Notes: generated by a model from the sequence alone, not told the origin. A stretch of DNA of 64,000 bases from Dendrocalamus latiflorus (GCA_017311315.1 CM029664.1:38729939-38793938), one strand, 5' to 3'; positions 9,978-24,368 are shown, counted from the first letter of the stretch. Numbers and translations are program-made.

Positions 9978-12552
9978 TATAACATCCTAATTTTTAGAGC
10001 CTTTTTTGAAGCCTTTAAAATACAATTCACCACTTGGATTTTTTGGAATTAACTAAAGCTTAAATGGAATTTTTATGAATTAAAAAGATTTAATAAGACT
10101 AAATTAAACTTTAATATTTGCTAGAAGTCTTTTATTTGGGTCCCTTGTGTCTTAGAAATTTTCTAGAATTTTCTTGGATTTTGCTAGATTTTTTTGCTAT
10201 TTTCTAGAGCTCAGATGAATTAAAACCTATTTTGAAAATAGGAAAATCCTAAGAAAATCCCCTAAGGCCTATGGGCCGAAACCCATTAGTTTAGCCATGT
10301 TCGCCCGGCCCGTCTTTCCCTCTGCCGTCCCCCGCCATTGCCTTGACCGTCCGCCGTGCCATGCATCACCCATCTAGTGGTGCTAGCACTGTTCTTCATC
10401 CCCGATTCAAACTCCATTGCCGCCATCCGCGTTGTCTCTGCCTTGGCATGCATGCCCGTCCTGGACTCTTTGCCATATCTGAGCCTGAGTCCTCAGCGTC
10501 CGCGCATATAAAGGCCATGCCCCTCTCGACGTCTGTGCTTCACCGTTGAGCTCGAGTCACCGGAGTCCCGTCATCATCTTTGGTCGTCGCTATCGAGTTT
10601 GTCATCATTCTCACCGAAGTTCGTGACCTTGCCACCATCCGCTCATCTATCGCCTTCACTGCCGCTGGTGAGAACCTCGCCTCGTTGTCTTCGCTGTCCA
10701 ACCAGCCACATGCTACCGCATAGCCCCATCAGTAGCCGTCATCGCACCTTGGTCCGTGCGCCGCCGATGTCACCTCGCACCCAAGCTCGCGCAACGCTTC
10801 ATCTTCTTGGTGAGCTTGGTCCACCGTGTATCGAGCCGCTGACGAGTCAGACCCACCTGTCAACCATACTATTCCATGCACGTGTAGACCGAGCCTCGTC
10901 GGTGCTACCACCTCAGCTGCCACATTAGCCCTAGTTGCCCAGTCAGCCATCACGTCGTCAGCCCAGTTGTCCAGTGCACTATTCCATGAGCTAAATCCAT
11001 CGTGGACTTGCTATTCCAAGAACTCAGTCCACAGCACAGTAGAATCCTTTGATCAAGAGTTAGCTTGCGTCTTCGAAGGAGTGGGAGCACCACTAGAAGA
11101 TCAAGAGTTCATAACTGAGAAAGGCCAAGGCAAGCTATGTCCTTTGATCATGTTAAACCTAGTTTTTAAATCTATTATGTATTATTTTGTTTTAAATTAT
11201 TATGCTTCACTACTTTATCAGAAAACATTTGTATTGGTAGTTAATGACCTATTTGTTTAATTACTCTTTGATAATTTAAATGCCATGATTCCATTGTCAC
11301 CATAGGATGGATAATTATCTAGTGATACAATATTAGTTGTCACATGGGTTGTACGTTTCCATTGCTTAGCCATGCTTATAGTTATGTTAGGCTTATCATC
11401 ACATGTGATTAATTAATTAATTTTGACCTAATGAGATACTAAATCGTGGTGGTTAGTCACAGTTATAAATTTTGTGCACCTTGGCAAGGGTAGTGCCATT
11501 AGTGGTGGTTATACAAAATGGTTTCCACTTGGGCGAATGATTGTGCAGTAAAGGGGGAAGTGTGGTTAGCACTTCAGGGATGTGGATGTTTCGCCTGGGT
11601 GATGTCTAAGGACTTAACTTTGCACGCCATTGATCTGAGCCTTACCGTATGACCACATGTTTAGATGGGATAGACCTAGCATAATAATTTGTGACATTTC
11701 AACTTTGATTCTGCCACTGATGCTTTTTGGTGTAAGATGGGGCAATTATCGACTAGGTGGTTAGGCTACTTGATGGCGAAACCTTAGCGGGCGAGATCAG
11801 GTTGAGATTGAGTATTGTAAAAGCCTTGTTGTGATTTTCTCTAACGTGGGGGATGATCACATCTTGTGGGTAAAGTTGTACAACCTTTGCTGAGTATAAA
11901 ACTATTCGAATAACTGTGTCCCCAGTTATGGACAATGCTCGGTGATTTCACACGAGGGGTAGATATTTCATAAAAATCTTGTTAAGTCTGGAAAGTGAAT
12001 GGTTAGTTTACGAGTGGTTTATTCAATTCCTTTGGTTATTTATTTATTATCATTTTCCTTAAAGTTCGCTTTCAATCTATTTATTGTATTTACCTTAAAT
12101 TATTGCTTTCTTGAAAATAACCATTCAGCCATCCTTTGGTAAGCCTTGCATACTATATTGCATCTTTGTTACAAACAACTTGTTGAGTACTCTATGTACT
12201 TACGACTATATCCATATTTGCTCAGTTAAAGAAGAATCATACCAACCAAAGGTGTGTGAAGGAAGATACTTCGATGGCTTCGCGGATTAAGACTTCGCTC
12301 TCCAGTTGATTGCCACTGGGCATGTCAAATGGCTACTACGCTTGTAAGTTTCTTAAGCCTTTCAGGCTATTATTTGTAAGCTTGGCTATAAGGTCGTAAC
12401 TCTCATAATTAATAATATTTGAGTTTTTTCTTAGTAAATCGTGATATGGTCAATATTTCATCTATGTTTACGCTGTGTGTACTAGTGTAATCCTGGACTA
12501 GTGCAGAATACATAGGAGAGTCTAGATTTACATATTTGGGTCTCGACAGAGG

Positions 12553-12564
12553 TGGTATCAGAGC
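12553..12564 (+). other. Primer-binding site (initiator tRNA-Met type)
   Basis: TGGTATCAGAGC lies four bases after the CA that ends the LTR, the standard arrangement for reverse-transcription priming by tRNA-iMet. Confidence 0.8.
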
Positions 12565-12760
12565 CATATCGAGTGTAAGATGAAGCCCTAGTTAGAATGG
12601 TCGCTTTAGCAGAATTTCAAAAATCTATTTTATAAATCAAACCAACCAAATTGGATATTTAGAAATCTCTCTATTCTCTTCCCCTTTCTTAAGGTTCTTA
12701 CTCTTTGCCTTGTTCTAAAAAGTCATTTTCGAATCCTTAATCAAACTTCTCTCCCTGTAG

Positions 12761-14395
12761 ATGTCTCAAGTTTCCTACAACCAGACTGGAGGATGGGGGG
12801 ACTTCTCTGAGTTTTATTGCGGAGTGTTTGATTAAAGAGGTCACTGGTTTACTAAACCAAGGATGAGGGGTCAAAGGGCCAATGTATTGGATGCATCACT
12901 AGATTGTACTTTACCACAAGGATTGGCAGCAAAGTTCTATACCATAGTTTCAAGTGCACTGGTGCTTGTGGAGGGTGGTTCGCGCAAGGAACTGTGCACA
13001 AGGTCATTCGATGTATCTGCAAGCTGTACAAGATCTGCATGCCCAAGCTCATTCGGAAGTTCAAGGAGCCATATGTGCACACTACCGTTGTAGCAGAAAA
13101 AGAGGAACCTCAACCACAGCTGCCAGTATCTCTATCTTCGCCTACACCACCCAGTCCTGAGGAGAGATGACGCATAGCAGGCAACCACTGGGAGTACCTT
13201 CGGCACTTCATTCTAGCAATAGCAGAAAATCAGTCGCTACAAGTCCGAAATTCATGGGTGTTTTACAACGACTCAGAGGAGTCAAGCGAAATTCATGGGT
13301 GTTTTACAACGACTCAGAGGAGGAGTCAAGCGAGCCTTATTTGGCAGTACCCTAGTGAGAGCCACTAGAGTAGACCCTTGTATAGTTTAGAAAGAGCAAA
13401 AAGAGCGTTTTGGTTTTTATTTGCAATTGCTTATGATGTGAGCTACAGTTTTTCCCTTAAAAGCATTATGTTGCAGTCATGTCAAAACCTTATTAATTGA
13501 GTATTTTGATCGTTTCTTTTATTAGCCTTTCAGCTAAGTGTTTGCATAGTTTAGATTTGCCCTTAAAACATCCTCCTCAGATGAGTTTGTCTCTCATCTA
13601 TGCTTTCCCTCTCACCTTTCAAGCCTCGTGAAGCCAGTTCTCAGTAAGTGGTCTTTCTGTTTTAGAGCAGAGGGAAAATGGTTGACACCCGAAACTCAGC
13701 AGGACACAGTCAGGTGAACTAAGACCCATAGGGCATCAACGCCAATCAATCAACTCAAGGACTGCAAGTAACCCCAATGGGACTGGATCTAACCTTAAGT
13801 TAGTTCATGGCAGCTCAGACTTAATTGATGAACACTATAATGCAGAATATGAATGCAATGATGAACCAGCAGAATCAGGAAGTAGCCACACCCTAGCAGC
13901 TACAACATTTCGAACTACCTGTGGGATAATTGGAAGAGAATTGGTCCCCATCCTCATTCGAGATCCCAGCAGAAGTCTAGGAACACGTGCAAAAGCATGC
14001 GCTCCTCACGATAGGAAAAGCGTAGAAGACCTTCAAGAGCACGCTTGTCATGCAGTAAATGACCAATGATCGCACGCCCTTCACGAGGTACCATTTTGTG
14101 TCACTAAAAACATAGGAGGCCTTTGTCGGGATGAAGATGATGATCGAATTTCAATAGGAAAGTATAGCACACAAGGCTATCTAGACACAAAACACTCACT
14201 CCCACAGACTTGACACCATTGGATACGTGGGTAAAATCCTGCAATAGAGGATGGAGGATGGGTCACAATCTGATCGGAGGCCTACCCACCATTTGCTAGG
14301 ATCACAAACGAGTGCGCCCAAAACTGGTTAAGAGCGAGGTCATCAATCATGTCTTCAGGCGTCGCCTCTTTCAAAAACCCCGTAGACGAGGAAGT
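12761..14395 (+). pseudogene. Decayed leader ORF and gag start of the gypsy element
   Basis: From ATG 12761 a frame reads MSQVSYNQTGGWGDFSE until a stop at about 12833, then continues in other frames through 13170, with a tail rich in Pro/Ser. This matches no family I can name. From 13674 a gag-like start (MVDTRNSAG) and a Met/Gln/Asn-rich stretch (IMQNMNAMMNQQNQE) appear, with several stops. A 41-bp unit is tandemly duplicated at 13248-13332. The coding region is broken and incomplete. Confidence 0.45.
13248..13332 (+). repeat. 41-bp tandem duplication
   Basis: Two adjacent copies starting AAATTCATGGGTG at 13248 and 13289. The second has an extra GGA, a local replication-slippage type event inside the gypsy internal region. 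Confidence 0.8.
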
Positions 14396-14399
14396 GTCC

Positions 14400-17300
14400 T
14401 GTAACATCTCAAAAAATTTGAATTTGAAATCGTGTAGCTCTCAAATTAGTTTGAAATGTACTTTCTTGGTATTGGATTTTAATGGATTTCTCCTTGAAAA
14501 GTTTTGGTTGAGGTTCCAATAATTGAAGAAACTTATGAAAAATAAAACAAATACTAAATCATGAGGGAATTGTGGAAAATAATACAACTTTAAGTTTTAA
14601 AATCTAATCTAAAAAGATGATCCATCAAAAGGGGAGTACAACATGAACCCAAAAATTTAAAATTCTATTTTAGGATTAGTAGTAATAAAAGAAGTAAAAA
14701 AATCAAGTGAAAGAAATATGTAAACACACATATATATTTATATATAATTAGGAACTCTACTAAAATGTATAAATGCATAAAAGGTAAGGCTAGCAACAAA
14801 AAGATAAAAATGAGTAAATTGATAAAGGAGCCAAAAATATGAATATGCAAATACGCATGTGCACATATGAATAAATCAAAAAAAAGGAGAACAGGAAGGG
14901 GGCCTTTTGGCCTGGCCGAACTAGCCCAGCCCAGGCCAACCCGCTCCCCTTTCTTCCTCCCCCACCCCCTCGCCAAATTCGGCCAAGGCCGATGCTCCCC
15001 TCGCCTCGCTAGGCCGTCGCCATAGCCCGCCTCTCCACGGCGCCCCCTTCGGACCAACGGTCGTCGGAGCCTCCGAGCACACGTCATCGGGACCCATCGC
15101 CCATCCCGTTGAAGCCCTGCTCCCGTCGCAACGCCCTGTGGTGCGTCATCCCACGTGGTCGTCGCCAAGAATCGCGCGCGAGCTCTCACTCCATCGCTCT
15201 GCCGCCCGTCTTGTCGCCTTGACCCGCCTTGCTCCGTCGCATCGCCTTGTGTCACCACAGACGTGCTGCCATGACCGGCCACCTTCCCCTTGACCCATAG
15301 CCGGCTGCAGGACCTAGAGGTGCCAATCCAACCAGTGCGCCCTGCCGACTGGAGTCAGCCACAGTCCGCCTCCATCAGCAATAGTCACCCCCTACCACAC
15401 CTTTCCATCGTGCCATCGAGTCGATGGCAGTTGGTCCTTGTAGCCACACCAAAGCCATGCCGCCGCCATGACCCCAACCAACCACCCCATGGCACCATCC
15501 CTCTCCGACAGCTATAAAGCCTCACCAAGCCCTCGGTAGCACCGCCCAACTCCACCCTTACTCCCACCCAAAGCAATTGGCCTTCCATTCTCCACAAGCC
15601 CGTCGGTGACTTCGTCTTCCCCAAAGCCGACCGAAGCAATTGTCGTCGATTGGAGCCACCTTGGACCAATTCCGCCGAGCCAGAGCCTCTTGGGAGTCCC
15701 GCAACGTCATCCCGGCTGTCGGCCGGACTTCCTGCTTCCCGAGCTGAGCCCGCACCGTGCGCCTTTTCCACTCGCCGCCGGATCACCACCGCCACCCCTA
15801 AGCCGCGCCGACCCCTGAGGTAGACTCATACCACTGCCTAGATGCTCCCCTAGCATTTAATTAAACTTTGATGATGTATATCGCCGAGCTCGCCCCTCCC
15901 CTGTTCCACCACCGCCCATGGTCGCCGTCGACCGCCGCCGCCACCAAATTGGCCAACGGGACTGAGCCCAGGAGTGCGCACGGCCAGGAGCAGCCCATTT
16001 TGCCAATTCTCATGGCTGACCGCCGCTTCCTCCAGCCGGGAGAAGAAGCCCCGTGATTACTATTTAGACATAATTAATGTTTATGATGGTACTTAATGAT
16101 TAATGATGATACTTAATGCTAATGAGTAGTTAAGATTACAACTCACTGACATGTGGACCCGGCCTTTAATTAAACAGAAACTAGACCCCACCTATCATAG
16201 GCATATATAAAAGAGAATAAAGATAAAAGAAAAATTAAAATTCGGTTGTGGGCCACACCTGTCAGATTTTTGTTATTTTCTGGATTTATTTGAACTGAGA
16301 ACTTCAAAAGGGCATAACTTATTCATCTTAACTCCAAATTGAGTGAAACAAATTTCTAAATTCATCTAAATTCAAGCTCTATCCAATTAAATCAAAATTA
16401 TGAATTTTGGTGTTCATTTGAATTTTCTTGTGAGGATTTATTTGGTTTGCTGATTTTTGTCTAAATTTTCGCGCACGTAAAAATAACATACGAGGCTCAA
16501 GAGGAAGAAGCTAAAGCAGAAGCAGCTCTAGACAATCAAGACCAAGCTCACCGTGACCAAGGCGAGTCAATACTTTGATCATATTGAACCTACATTTTAT
16601 GCAAATTACGTTTGTTTGAATTATCAAATCGCATGCTACTATTTTATATGCAAATATATGATGATTTTGGATTCTAGTTATATACCCATTGTTTAACTTG
16701 ATTAGTATTACATCCCTTTTGAAATAATTGAATATGTGAGCCTTGTTACCCTAGCAAAATTATAATGCTAATCTTTCAAAAATAAGTCCGTAATTACACG
16801 TTATGCTTAGTATTGCTTAGAAACTCGGGGGCACCAAAATGTTAAAGCATCACTTTTAATCATGGGAAACTGGTTTAGGGAGTCATGTGGAAATGAATGG
16901 TATATGTTGGTATGATTATTTTATGCTCCCAAAAATCTCAAAACTGCTTATCTATATGGGCGGATGGTTCGGGGGTATGGTGCAGTGGTGCACAAGAGTG
17001 TGGTTTCTGGTATAACCGCCCAGATAACCCTAAGGACTAAATCTTGTCATAACGTCCTGTGTAAAACAAGTACAACCACAAGTCTGTAAATTACAACTTG
17101 GCTTCGTAGATTTACCGGACCCTGAAAGTCATTATCATCGGTGGAGGAGGTGAGGTAGTGCAAGCGGCTGATTATGTGACAGCTTGAATAGGACACTCGC
17201 AAAGGGTGAAGTTTTTCTGTGGCGCGCTAGCAGTGTGGGTAACCAGCTGCCAGCCGCATAGGAGAAGAACATCCCACACAACTTATGGGACCTGCCACAA

Positions 17301-18482
17301 GCGGGATAAACCCATATGGGTGAGATGATGGAAGGGGCGATGTATTTTGAACAGTTACTGTGATGGTTTACTCAACCACACGACTAAGGAAACGTGTGGG
17401 GGCAACGAGCGAACTGTCTCTTGTGGGTAAAGTGTGCAAACTCTGCAGAGTCAAAACTATTCGAATAGTCGTGCCCACGGTCAAGGGCAGACATGGGAAC
17501 TTAATTATATATTGTTCTATTTCAAAAAAACTGTGTGGGTGGAATGGGAAAAATGGAGGGCAGTGGGAAGCCCTGTTTGGTATTGCCTTGAGCGTCGCCC
17601 CAGTGATAATGTAAGCGGCTATAACGCTGAAGGTCTAGCATATGGTACAGAGACCATGTAATGGTGGATTGTATCTATATCACTATTAGTAAAGCATTCT
17701 TTCACATACACTATGCTTTAGTCCAAACTGCTAGGTCATAGGAGATTTTCTAAGAAGTACGCTGAAGGTCTAGCATATGGTACAGAGACCATGTAATGGT
17801 GGATGGTATCTATATCACTATTAGTAAAGAATTCTTTCACATACACTATGCTTTAGTCCAAAGTGCTAGGTCATAGGAGATTTTCTAAGAAGTATAATTA
17901 AAAAGCAATTTCTGGCAAATAAAAGAACCCGAGCCTTCTCTTGATAAGCCATGCATATTATTTACTGCATTCTGTGTATTGGCTTGCGGAGCACGGTGGA
18001 TTGTGCTCACACTCACATTACCAAAGTCAGATTCAGGGACCCAAGACCCTTATGCATATGAAGATACCCCTGCTACAGATGGAGGAAATAACACCGGGAA
18101 CCAGGATGACTTCTGCACTTTTGGGTCCTAGGCAAATAGACCATGGAGTTGTGTGCCTATAAATATTGCCTAAACTTAGATAATATTCATATGGCACATA
18201 TTTACCCCCCAGTTGCTTGCTTGTGGACTAGGGTCTTGCTATGTTTTGCTTCCGCTACTGCTCTTTTGTAATGTAAACATTTTGCATGTTCGACCCTTAT
18301 GTAAAATAGTGGCCCGACGTGGTGTAATTCAAAACCTGGTTATGTAATATTATTATGAATTGTTGTGATTCATGCAATGTATGAAATGATACAGCAATGT
18401 ACCTGTGAGCACTATCTACTGATCTAGGGAATAGTGCGGTGTTTTCACAGGGGATTCTGGATTGAAAAATCCGTGTCCGACA
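14400..18482 (+). mobile_element. Solo LTR (about 4.1 kb) of a gypsy element
   Basis: It starts TGTAACATCTC and ends GTGTCCGACA, the same end style as the LTR at 9978-12548. Flanking bases TGTCC (14395-14399) and TATCC (18483-18487) are a 4/5 match for a 5-bp duplication. No PBS follows the right end, and no internal region is attached. It shares blocks with the first LTR: CTTGTGGGTAAAG and ACTATTCGAATAGTC near 17420-17475. A GC-rich stretch at about 14930-16050 opens spurious frames (e.g. 205 codons on the minus strand). It probably inserted into the older gypsy element and then lost its body by LTR recombination. Confidence 0.65.
17625..17894 (+). repeat. 135-bp tandem duplication inside the solo LTR
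   Basis: Units 17625-17759 and 17760-17894 are nearly identical (I count only a few mismatches), indicating a recent duplication compared with the surrounding LTR. Confidence 0.9.
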
Positions 18483-18638
18483 TATCCCACCGCTTGGTAA
18501 GATATGTTAAACTACCTACATATTAATAGGTCCATAACTTCATGGGGTCTCAAATAACATGAATGCCTCTTGCAACTAACATTGACTACCGAATCTTTTG
18601 AAGGCTCCTTCCACACAGTCAGGTAAAGGGATATTGAT

Positions 18639-19328
18639 ATGAATGACAATATTACAATATATACATCTTATGGCTGCTGTTGTACTAATTGGTTTATACA
18701 AAACAATAAGAATGACACAATAATTGATTCATACATATACCATGCATATGTGTTGTTCTTTTTGTTTACTACACCTTCAAATGTACATGATATGCTAAAT
18801 AGAAGAAGAGTAATTGACAAATATATATACCATGCATACACATTGTATTCTTTGTTTAGTACAATTTCAGGCTATCAAAAGCCGAGGACGGCTTTTCTTG
18901 AAGAATGGGAGGATGACGCCGATACGCTCATGTCTTGCACTTCTCAGTTAAATATATTATTTAACTGGAAGGAATTATTGAGCCGCATTAAATATTATCG
19001 GGTGAACTCTAATTTAATTGGGTCTATAATTATTATATTTAGAGATACAGAGTTACTACTATTTTATTTAATTACATACAGGCCCATACTCGATCTGTAC
19101 AAGCCTAAAGTAAATATGCGTTTAGAAGGTCTCGTCGATACTAGTGCAACGTCTATCACTTCAAGTGTACAAGATGATGAGGGCATCTCGATTGGTCTGA
19201 TTATGCGAGCACGAGCTAAAATGATCACTCAACAGGTGAACTCGTTCCTAGTTAAATTTGATTTTAATTTATATGAGAATAATATACTACCTAATAGTCA
19301 CTTTTTAATTATCCTCAGCTTCAAATAA
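18639..19328 (+). pseudogene. Gypsy polyprotein C-terminal tail (AT-rich open frame)
   Basis: A 229-codon open frame. Its last ~70 residues include IMRARAKMITQQVNSFL and a run like YENNILPNSHFL. This matches the (G)P(I/M)TRARA..L..QVNSFL tail at the end of many grass Ty3-gypsy polyproteins, upstream of the 3' LTR. The N-terminal half is AT-rich with an imperfect ~87-bp internal duplication (IIDSYIYHAY / VIDKYIYHAY) and looks like intron or non-coding sequence read through. No integrase or RT precedes it. Confidence 0.5.
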
Positions 19329-20202
19329 AAGAAAGCTTTAGATGGGAAACAACAAAGACGGAAATAAAAAGTTGATCGAGTCACGTTGTTGCCCATAAGA
19401 AAGGAAGGATGCAGACGGGCTTGGTGCTGTCCCAAGTTCTACGCTTCGAGGTCATGTTGCCAACCGGGAAGCTACAAAGATTCTCCATGCGGGAAAAGAT
19501 AGGCTGCAGCAGGATAGGAATCTTTTGTTGGCCAATACAGATGCAATCCCATGGCTAGGATATGAATGCATGCATGGGGCTACGGCAAAAAAAGGAAGCA
19601 AAGAAATACCAAGTCAATACATGCATGTCTCCAGAAGGATGCCACTCAGCAATAGAATGGATAGCTTTCTTTGATTTGCATGGTGGTCCCACTATAATCA
19701 CATCCACGTGGTGTTGCTTAATGCTGTTTCGTGCGTTCCGGAGGCTGAGTCCAAGTATTGTTCAGATGTTATTTTTCTCCGTTTTTATTTTTTGTTGGTC
19801 GAGTCGGCCTCGGACTTTACGATTCTTTCGGCCGAGCCAACTTTAAAATACTTGTTGGATGCGTGAGTCAAAGACAGACAATAGAAAATAGATCTATTAT
19901 TTTTAGAGAGCCATATATTTATTCGTGCTAGGGTTTGGTATATGATTACAACCTAGAGGGGAATTGAGCGTTCTTCCCCGTCGTTCTTGTGATTCCTTGT
20001 GAATTGGCCGGAGCGACGACGCGTCTAATTGGGTGTCGGGTAGACGGGATCACGAGCGTGTGGTTGGACGAATTCTTTTGTCGTAGGTTGTTGTTCTAAC
20101 AGTGGTTGGCGCCATCGTTTCGTCAGGTTGCACGGATCCAAATTATCTCCATCGATCCTACGCCGTGAAGATCAGATAATCCCCCGCATCAGATATATTG
20201 TC
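19329..20202 (+). mobile_element. Gypsy 3' region, LTR end and degenerate PBS
   Basis: Sequence after the polyprotein tail continues as untranslated DNA into LTR-like sequence. It ends TTGTTCTAACA at 20101, followed by TTGGCGCCATCGTTTCG (20106-20122), which resembles the TGGCGCC... primer-binding site common in Tat/Athila-type gypsy elements. I cannot place the LTR start. An LTR with polyprotein tail on its left and a PBS on its right is not a simple element end. Confidence 0.45.
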
Positions 20203-21890
20203 CATGGCCCTGGGAAACAAGGAGCACCCAGGTTACACACGAGGCCTATGAGTTTACGTATCATGGAGGCATGAATTCTCAAATGACTTTGAGGCGTATG
20301 GGAGTAGGGAGATCCAAGGTTGAGTGCGAGGAAAGTATGAAACAGGATTTTGATGCAAAACTTGAGGATATAACTGTCTCACTTCGAGGAGAGATAGATG
20401 CATTGAGGAAAGAACTGAGAGAAGTTTGCAACCAGTTGCAACCCATCCTCGTTATTACAGTACCTAGTCCCCCTCAACGTCAAAGTGGCTGCGCATCCGT
20501 GCCACTTTCTGAACATAGCGACGCCCACTTACCTATCGACAATATCGAGATAATGTACATATCTAAAATGCTATATAGATAGACCTGGTGGTTGCCTTGA
20601 CTCATTGTGTATCGTTATGTAGGAGGCCACGCCATGCATCCTCAAAATCAGGATTATTGGTCCATTCCCAATGACGTTGGGCAAGGGTTGGCGTATCCAT
20701 GCATGCCACGGACGTTGGTGCACGGTGCCCAGCTAGGGACCGGTTTCGTGAAGGTCCAGGTGGATATGATTAATGACATTTCCAAGACCATCCTATTGGA
20801 GAGGTCCCCAAACAAAGAAATCATGACACTAGGAGATGTCGTCCACACATTCGTCCAATGGCTCAAGATGGACATCACCTTGGACCCTTTTGTGTCGTGA
20901 TCTCCACACGACCATGCCTATCAAACATAATGCTCTATGACGCCGAAAATGTGTCGCAAGCGAGGCGCTAAGGCTCAATCGAAGCAGATTAATGTGCTTC
21001 CAAGGGAATGGAAGTTCATGCTCGGAATGTCATTGGTCCCCGAGTCACAATTACCAGGCTTGGATTGGTTTACAATACTTTGTATACCTGGTACATGTAG
21101 AGGTCCAACATAAAGCTAAACCGGCACAGTGAATTCACTGTGAGATACACGGAGGCGCATTTCCTCCACGACTCAGACTACTTTGTCGTGACATTCGAAG
21201 ACTTATTCTTATTATTCAACCTCGATGAACTCAACGCCTCACTGTTACGATGCTGGACACTGTAAGTGTATTGTACAATCAAGTTTTACATTCACGTAAT
21301 ACCAATAAATGTTATAACTCATTGCTTTTGTATAGATCCATGATCCAACAAGTCCGACGACGGTGAGAACCGGTGGGTTTCCTCGACCCAGACTTAGTCT
21401 CTGAGCAATCTATCATTGATAACAGACCCTTTGTCCAATATTACATAACGAGAGGATTGCTTGCTCACAGTGACAAGGACTACATCATAGTACCCTTCAA
21501 CCAGGGGTAAGTACTTGACTAGTTGCCATAGAAATTTCATTTGTACTTTATACACAACACGAATTTAGGATTAATCACTTTGGTAACATACATAACTAGG
21601 GACCACTAGATTCTGATTGTGATTGTATCAAAGTAGAGCAAGATAATATACCTTGATTCCCTACTTAGGAGCAACTATGACTTCACCCGTGTGCAACAAA
21701 CACTTGACATGTAAACTCATTCTCTTGATTCATACATAACTCTAACGTAATTCTATTTTTGCAGTGGCACCAGCAGCTACAAGGCAACATATGTGAACTC
21801 TACATTTGCCACCATATGGATGCCATCATGGCCACTAAGACGAATGATCTAGAGATTTGTCAACTTGCCAACAATTATATTCATGACTAT

Positions 21891-22737
<847 letters not shown>

Positions 22738-23119
22738 TGATAATGGAGGTCATTATACGCTAACGACTTCGTGGAATTCGATGTAAGTACATTAGATCTT
22801 GACAAACTCGCCGATATTCGAGGAAAGCTATCCCAATTCTTGATAATGGAGGTCATAAATAAGACTAGAGAGTTCTACCCCGGCGATAAAGATTAGATGT
22901 TGAAACATTTGATACAATTGTAATCACTCAATTGTACTTAATCAAATAATTCATTGACATGTACTTTATTTAGTTGTTTAATTTATTTGTGAGATCTGTG
23001 TAATGATTGTCGTGTGCTATATATGTAATATGTTTGCTTGATTTCAGAGGGCATGGTTAGCATTTCCTGAGGCTAGCCGAAAAATAGGAAATAATATAGA
23101 TATTCAAATAGCTATTACA

Positions 23120-23479
23120 GATGGTCTGTAGCAGTAAACCGTCTGTGCTATATAAATATCATAGGCCATTTTTTTTGTATTATTCATCTGTGATATGTAA
23201 GATATCACAGACGGCTATGTTTGAGAACCGTCTGTGATATATGACATATCACAGATGGTTTTTGGCATTAATCGTCTATGATAATTAACATATCACATAC
23301 GGCTATATTCAAGAACTATCTGTGATACCTGATATATCATAAATGGGTTTTTTTCACAGATGGTTTGAGAGCCGTCTGTAATAACCACCTATTATCACAG
23401 ACATATAAATTCAAACGGTTTAATAACCGTCTGTGATAACAGTTGTGAATCGTCTGTAATGACCCTTTTTGTCGTAGTG
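23120..23479. repeat. CACTA subterminal repeat array
   Basis: At least ten copies of a roughly 12-bp core (ACAGACGGTT or AACCGTCTGTGA) in alternating orientation end at TIR 23461-23479. In CACTA elements such arrays bind the element's TNPA-type protein. Confidence 0.85.
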
Positions 23480-24368
23480 CTAGTTTATAGTAACTAGTGG
23501 ATTAAAGGTTTTAGAATATCATCTAGGGAGATTGAATTTGAAGATATCACTTGCCCCCTGTGATTACCATATCAGGCCCTACAGAAAGTATGGCCAAAAA
23601 CGATTATGAGTGAAATGAAATATTACTTAGACGAGTTCAATCTATCCAAGGGATGCAATTTTTTCCTTCTTCTTTTCCTTTTTGGCGACTTTAATTTCAT
23701 GTTCACACCGACTAATTATTCTGAAAGGGGCATTCTACCTTAAGATTTTAATGCTGATTAGGTGACAAGCAAAGATCGATGCTTTGCTGACTATTCTTTT
23801 CCACGGCAAGAATTTTTTTTTTTTGGTGATAGATTCAGACCGTTACAAGAGCCAAAGATTACCGTTTCAAATTCTTACCCAGGTGGAGGGTTTTTAGATG
23901 TGGCAAAGGTGGAGGTTGGGATTGCCCTTTCTTACCCAGGTTTGTGAAGAATAAATTCACGATCTTCATTTTTAAAATTCTAGTTTGGGGGGGGGGGGGG
24001 GGGGGATTTTCCATCGTGGTGCTTCTATCCTCTTGCTTGGAGCATAATTGACTTGATAGGGAAGACGTTGAGTTGTATTTTCTTCCCCATTTTTCATTAA
24101 AACGAAACCGAAGGGTGACTCTAGGCGACCTACCTTCCGCAGTACATGAGACCTTGTGTAAGAAGAGAATGAACTGTGCAAGCATTGAACACACTACTCC
24201 ACACTGTGCACCGCCATGGCAGGTGAAGATGGGACGCACACACGAAAGCGATCGCTGCCATTGGGACCTGGTTGGTGAAATGGTGGCAGTCGCGGCGTCT
24301 AACCTTCCCCTGTCTACTTCTCCTCCGTCCGCCTCGAGCAGAAACCCCCCGGGAGAAAGGAAAAAGGC
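23480..24368 (+). other. Upstream region of GDSL-2
   Basis: About 890 bases between the CACTA end and the GDSL-2 ATG. There is a run of 19 G at 23987-24005 and no convincing TATA box close to the ATG. The leader just before ATG 24369 reads GAGAAAGGAAAAAGGC, a plausible plant start context. I see no other gene. Confidence 0.5.

Larger units (their letters stand above)
9978..14399 (+). mobile_element. Truncated Ty3-gypsy element: long 5' LTR, PBS and partial internal region
   Basis: A 5' LTR of about 2.57 kb runs from TATAACATCC (probably a mutated TGTAACATCC) at 9978 to GGGTCTCGACA at 12548. It is followed by TGGTATCAGAGC (12553-12564), the primer-binding site complementary to initiator tRNA-Met. 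LTR length, the GC-rich insert at about 10270-10950 and the shared ACTATTCGAATA motif resemble Tekay/Del-type chromovirus LTRs; that assignment is inference. The internal region stops at 14399 at another LTR, and no RT, integrase or 3' LTR follows. Confidence 0.65.

Noticed and set aside
14665..15282. 205-codon minus-strand frame in the solo LTR
   Set aside because: Part of the GC-rich region of a gypsy LTR; the C-terminus is AT-rich non-coding sequence read through.
18639..18880. Organellar-like AT-rich coding sequence
   Set aside because: No recognisable mitochondrial or plastid gene; the frame leads into a gypsy polyprotein tail.
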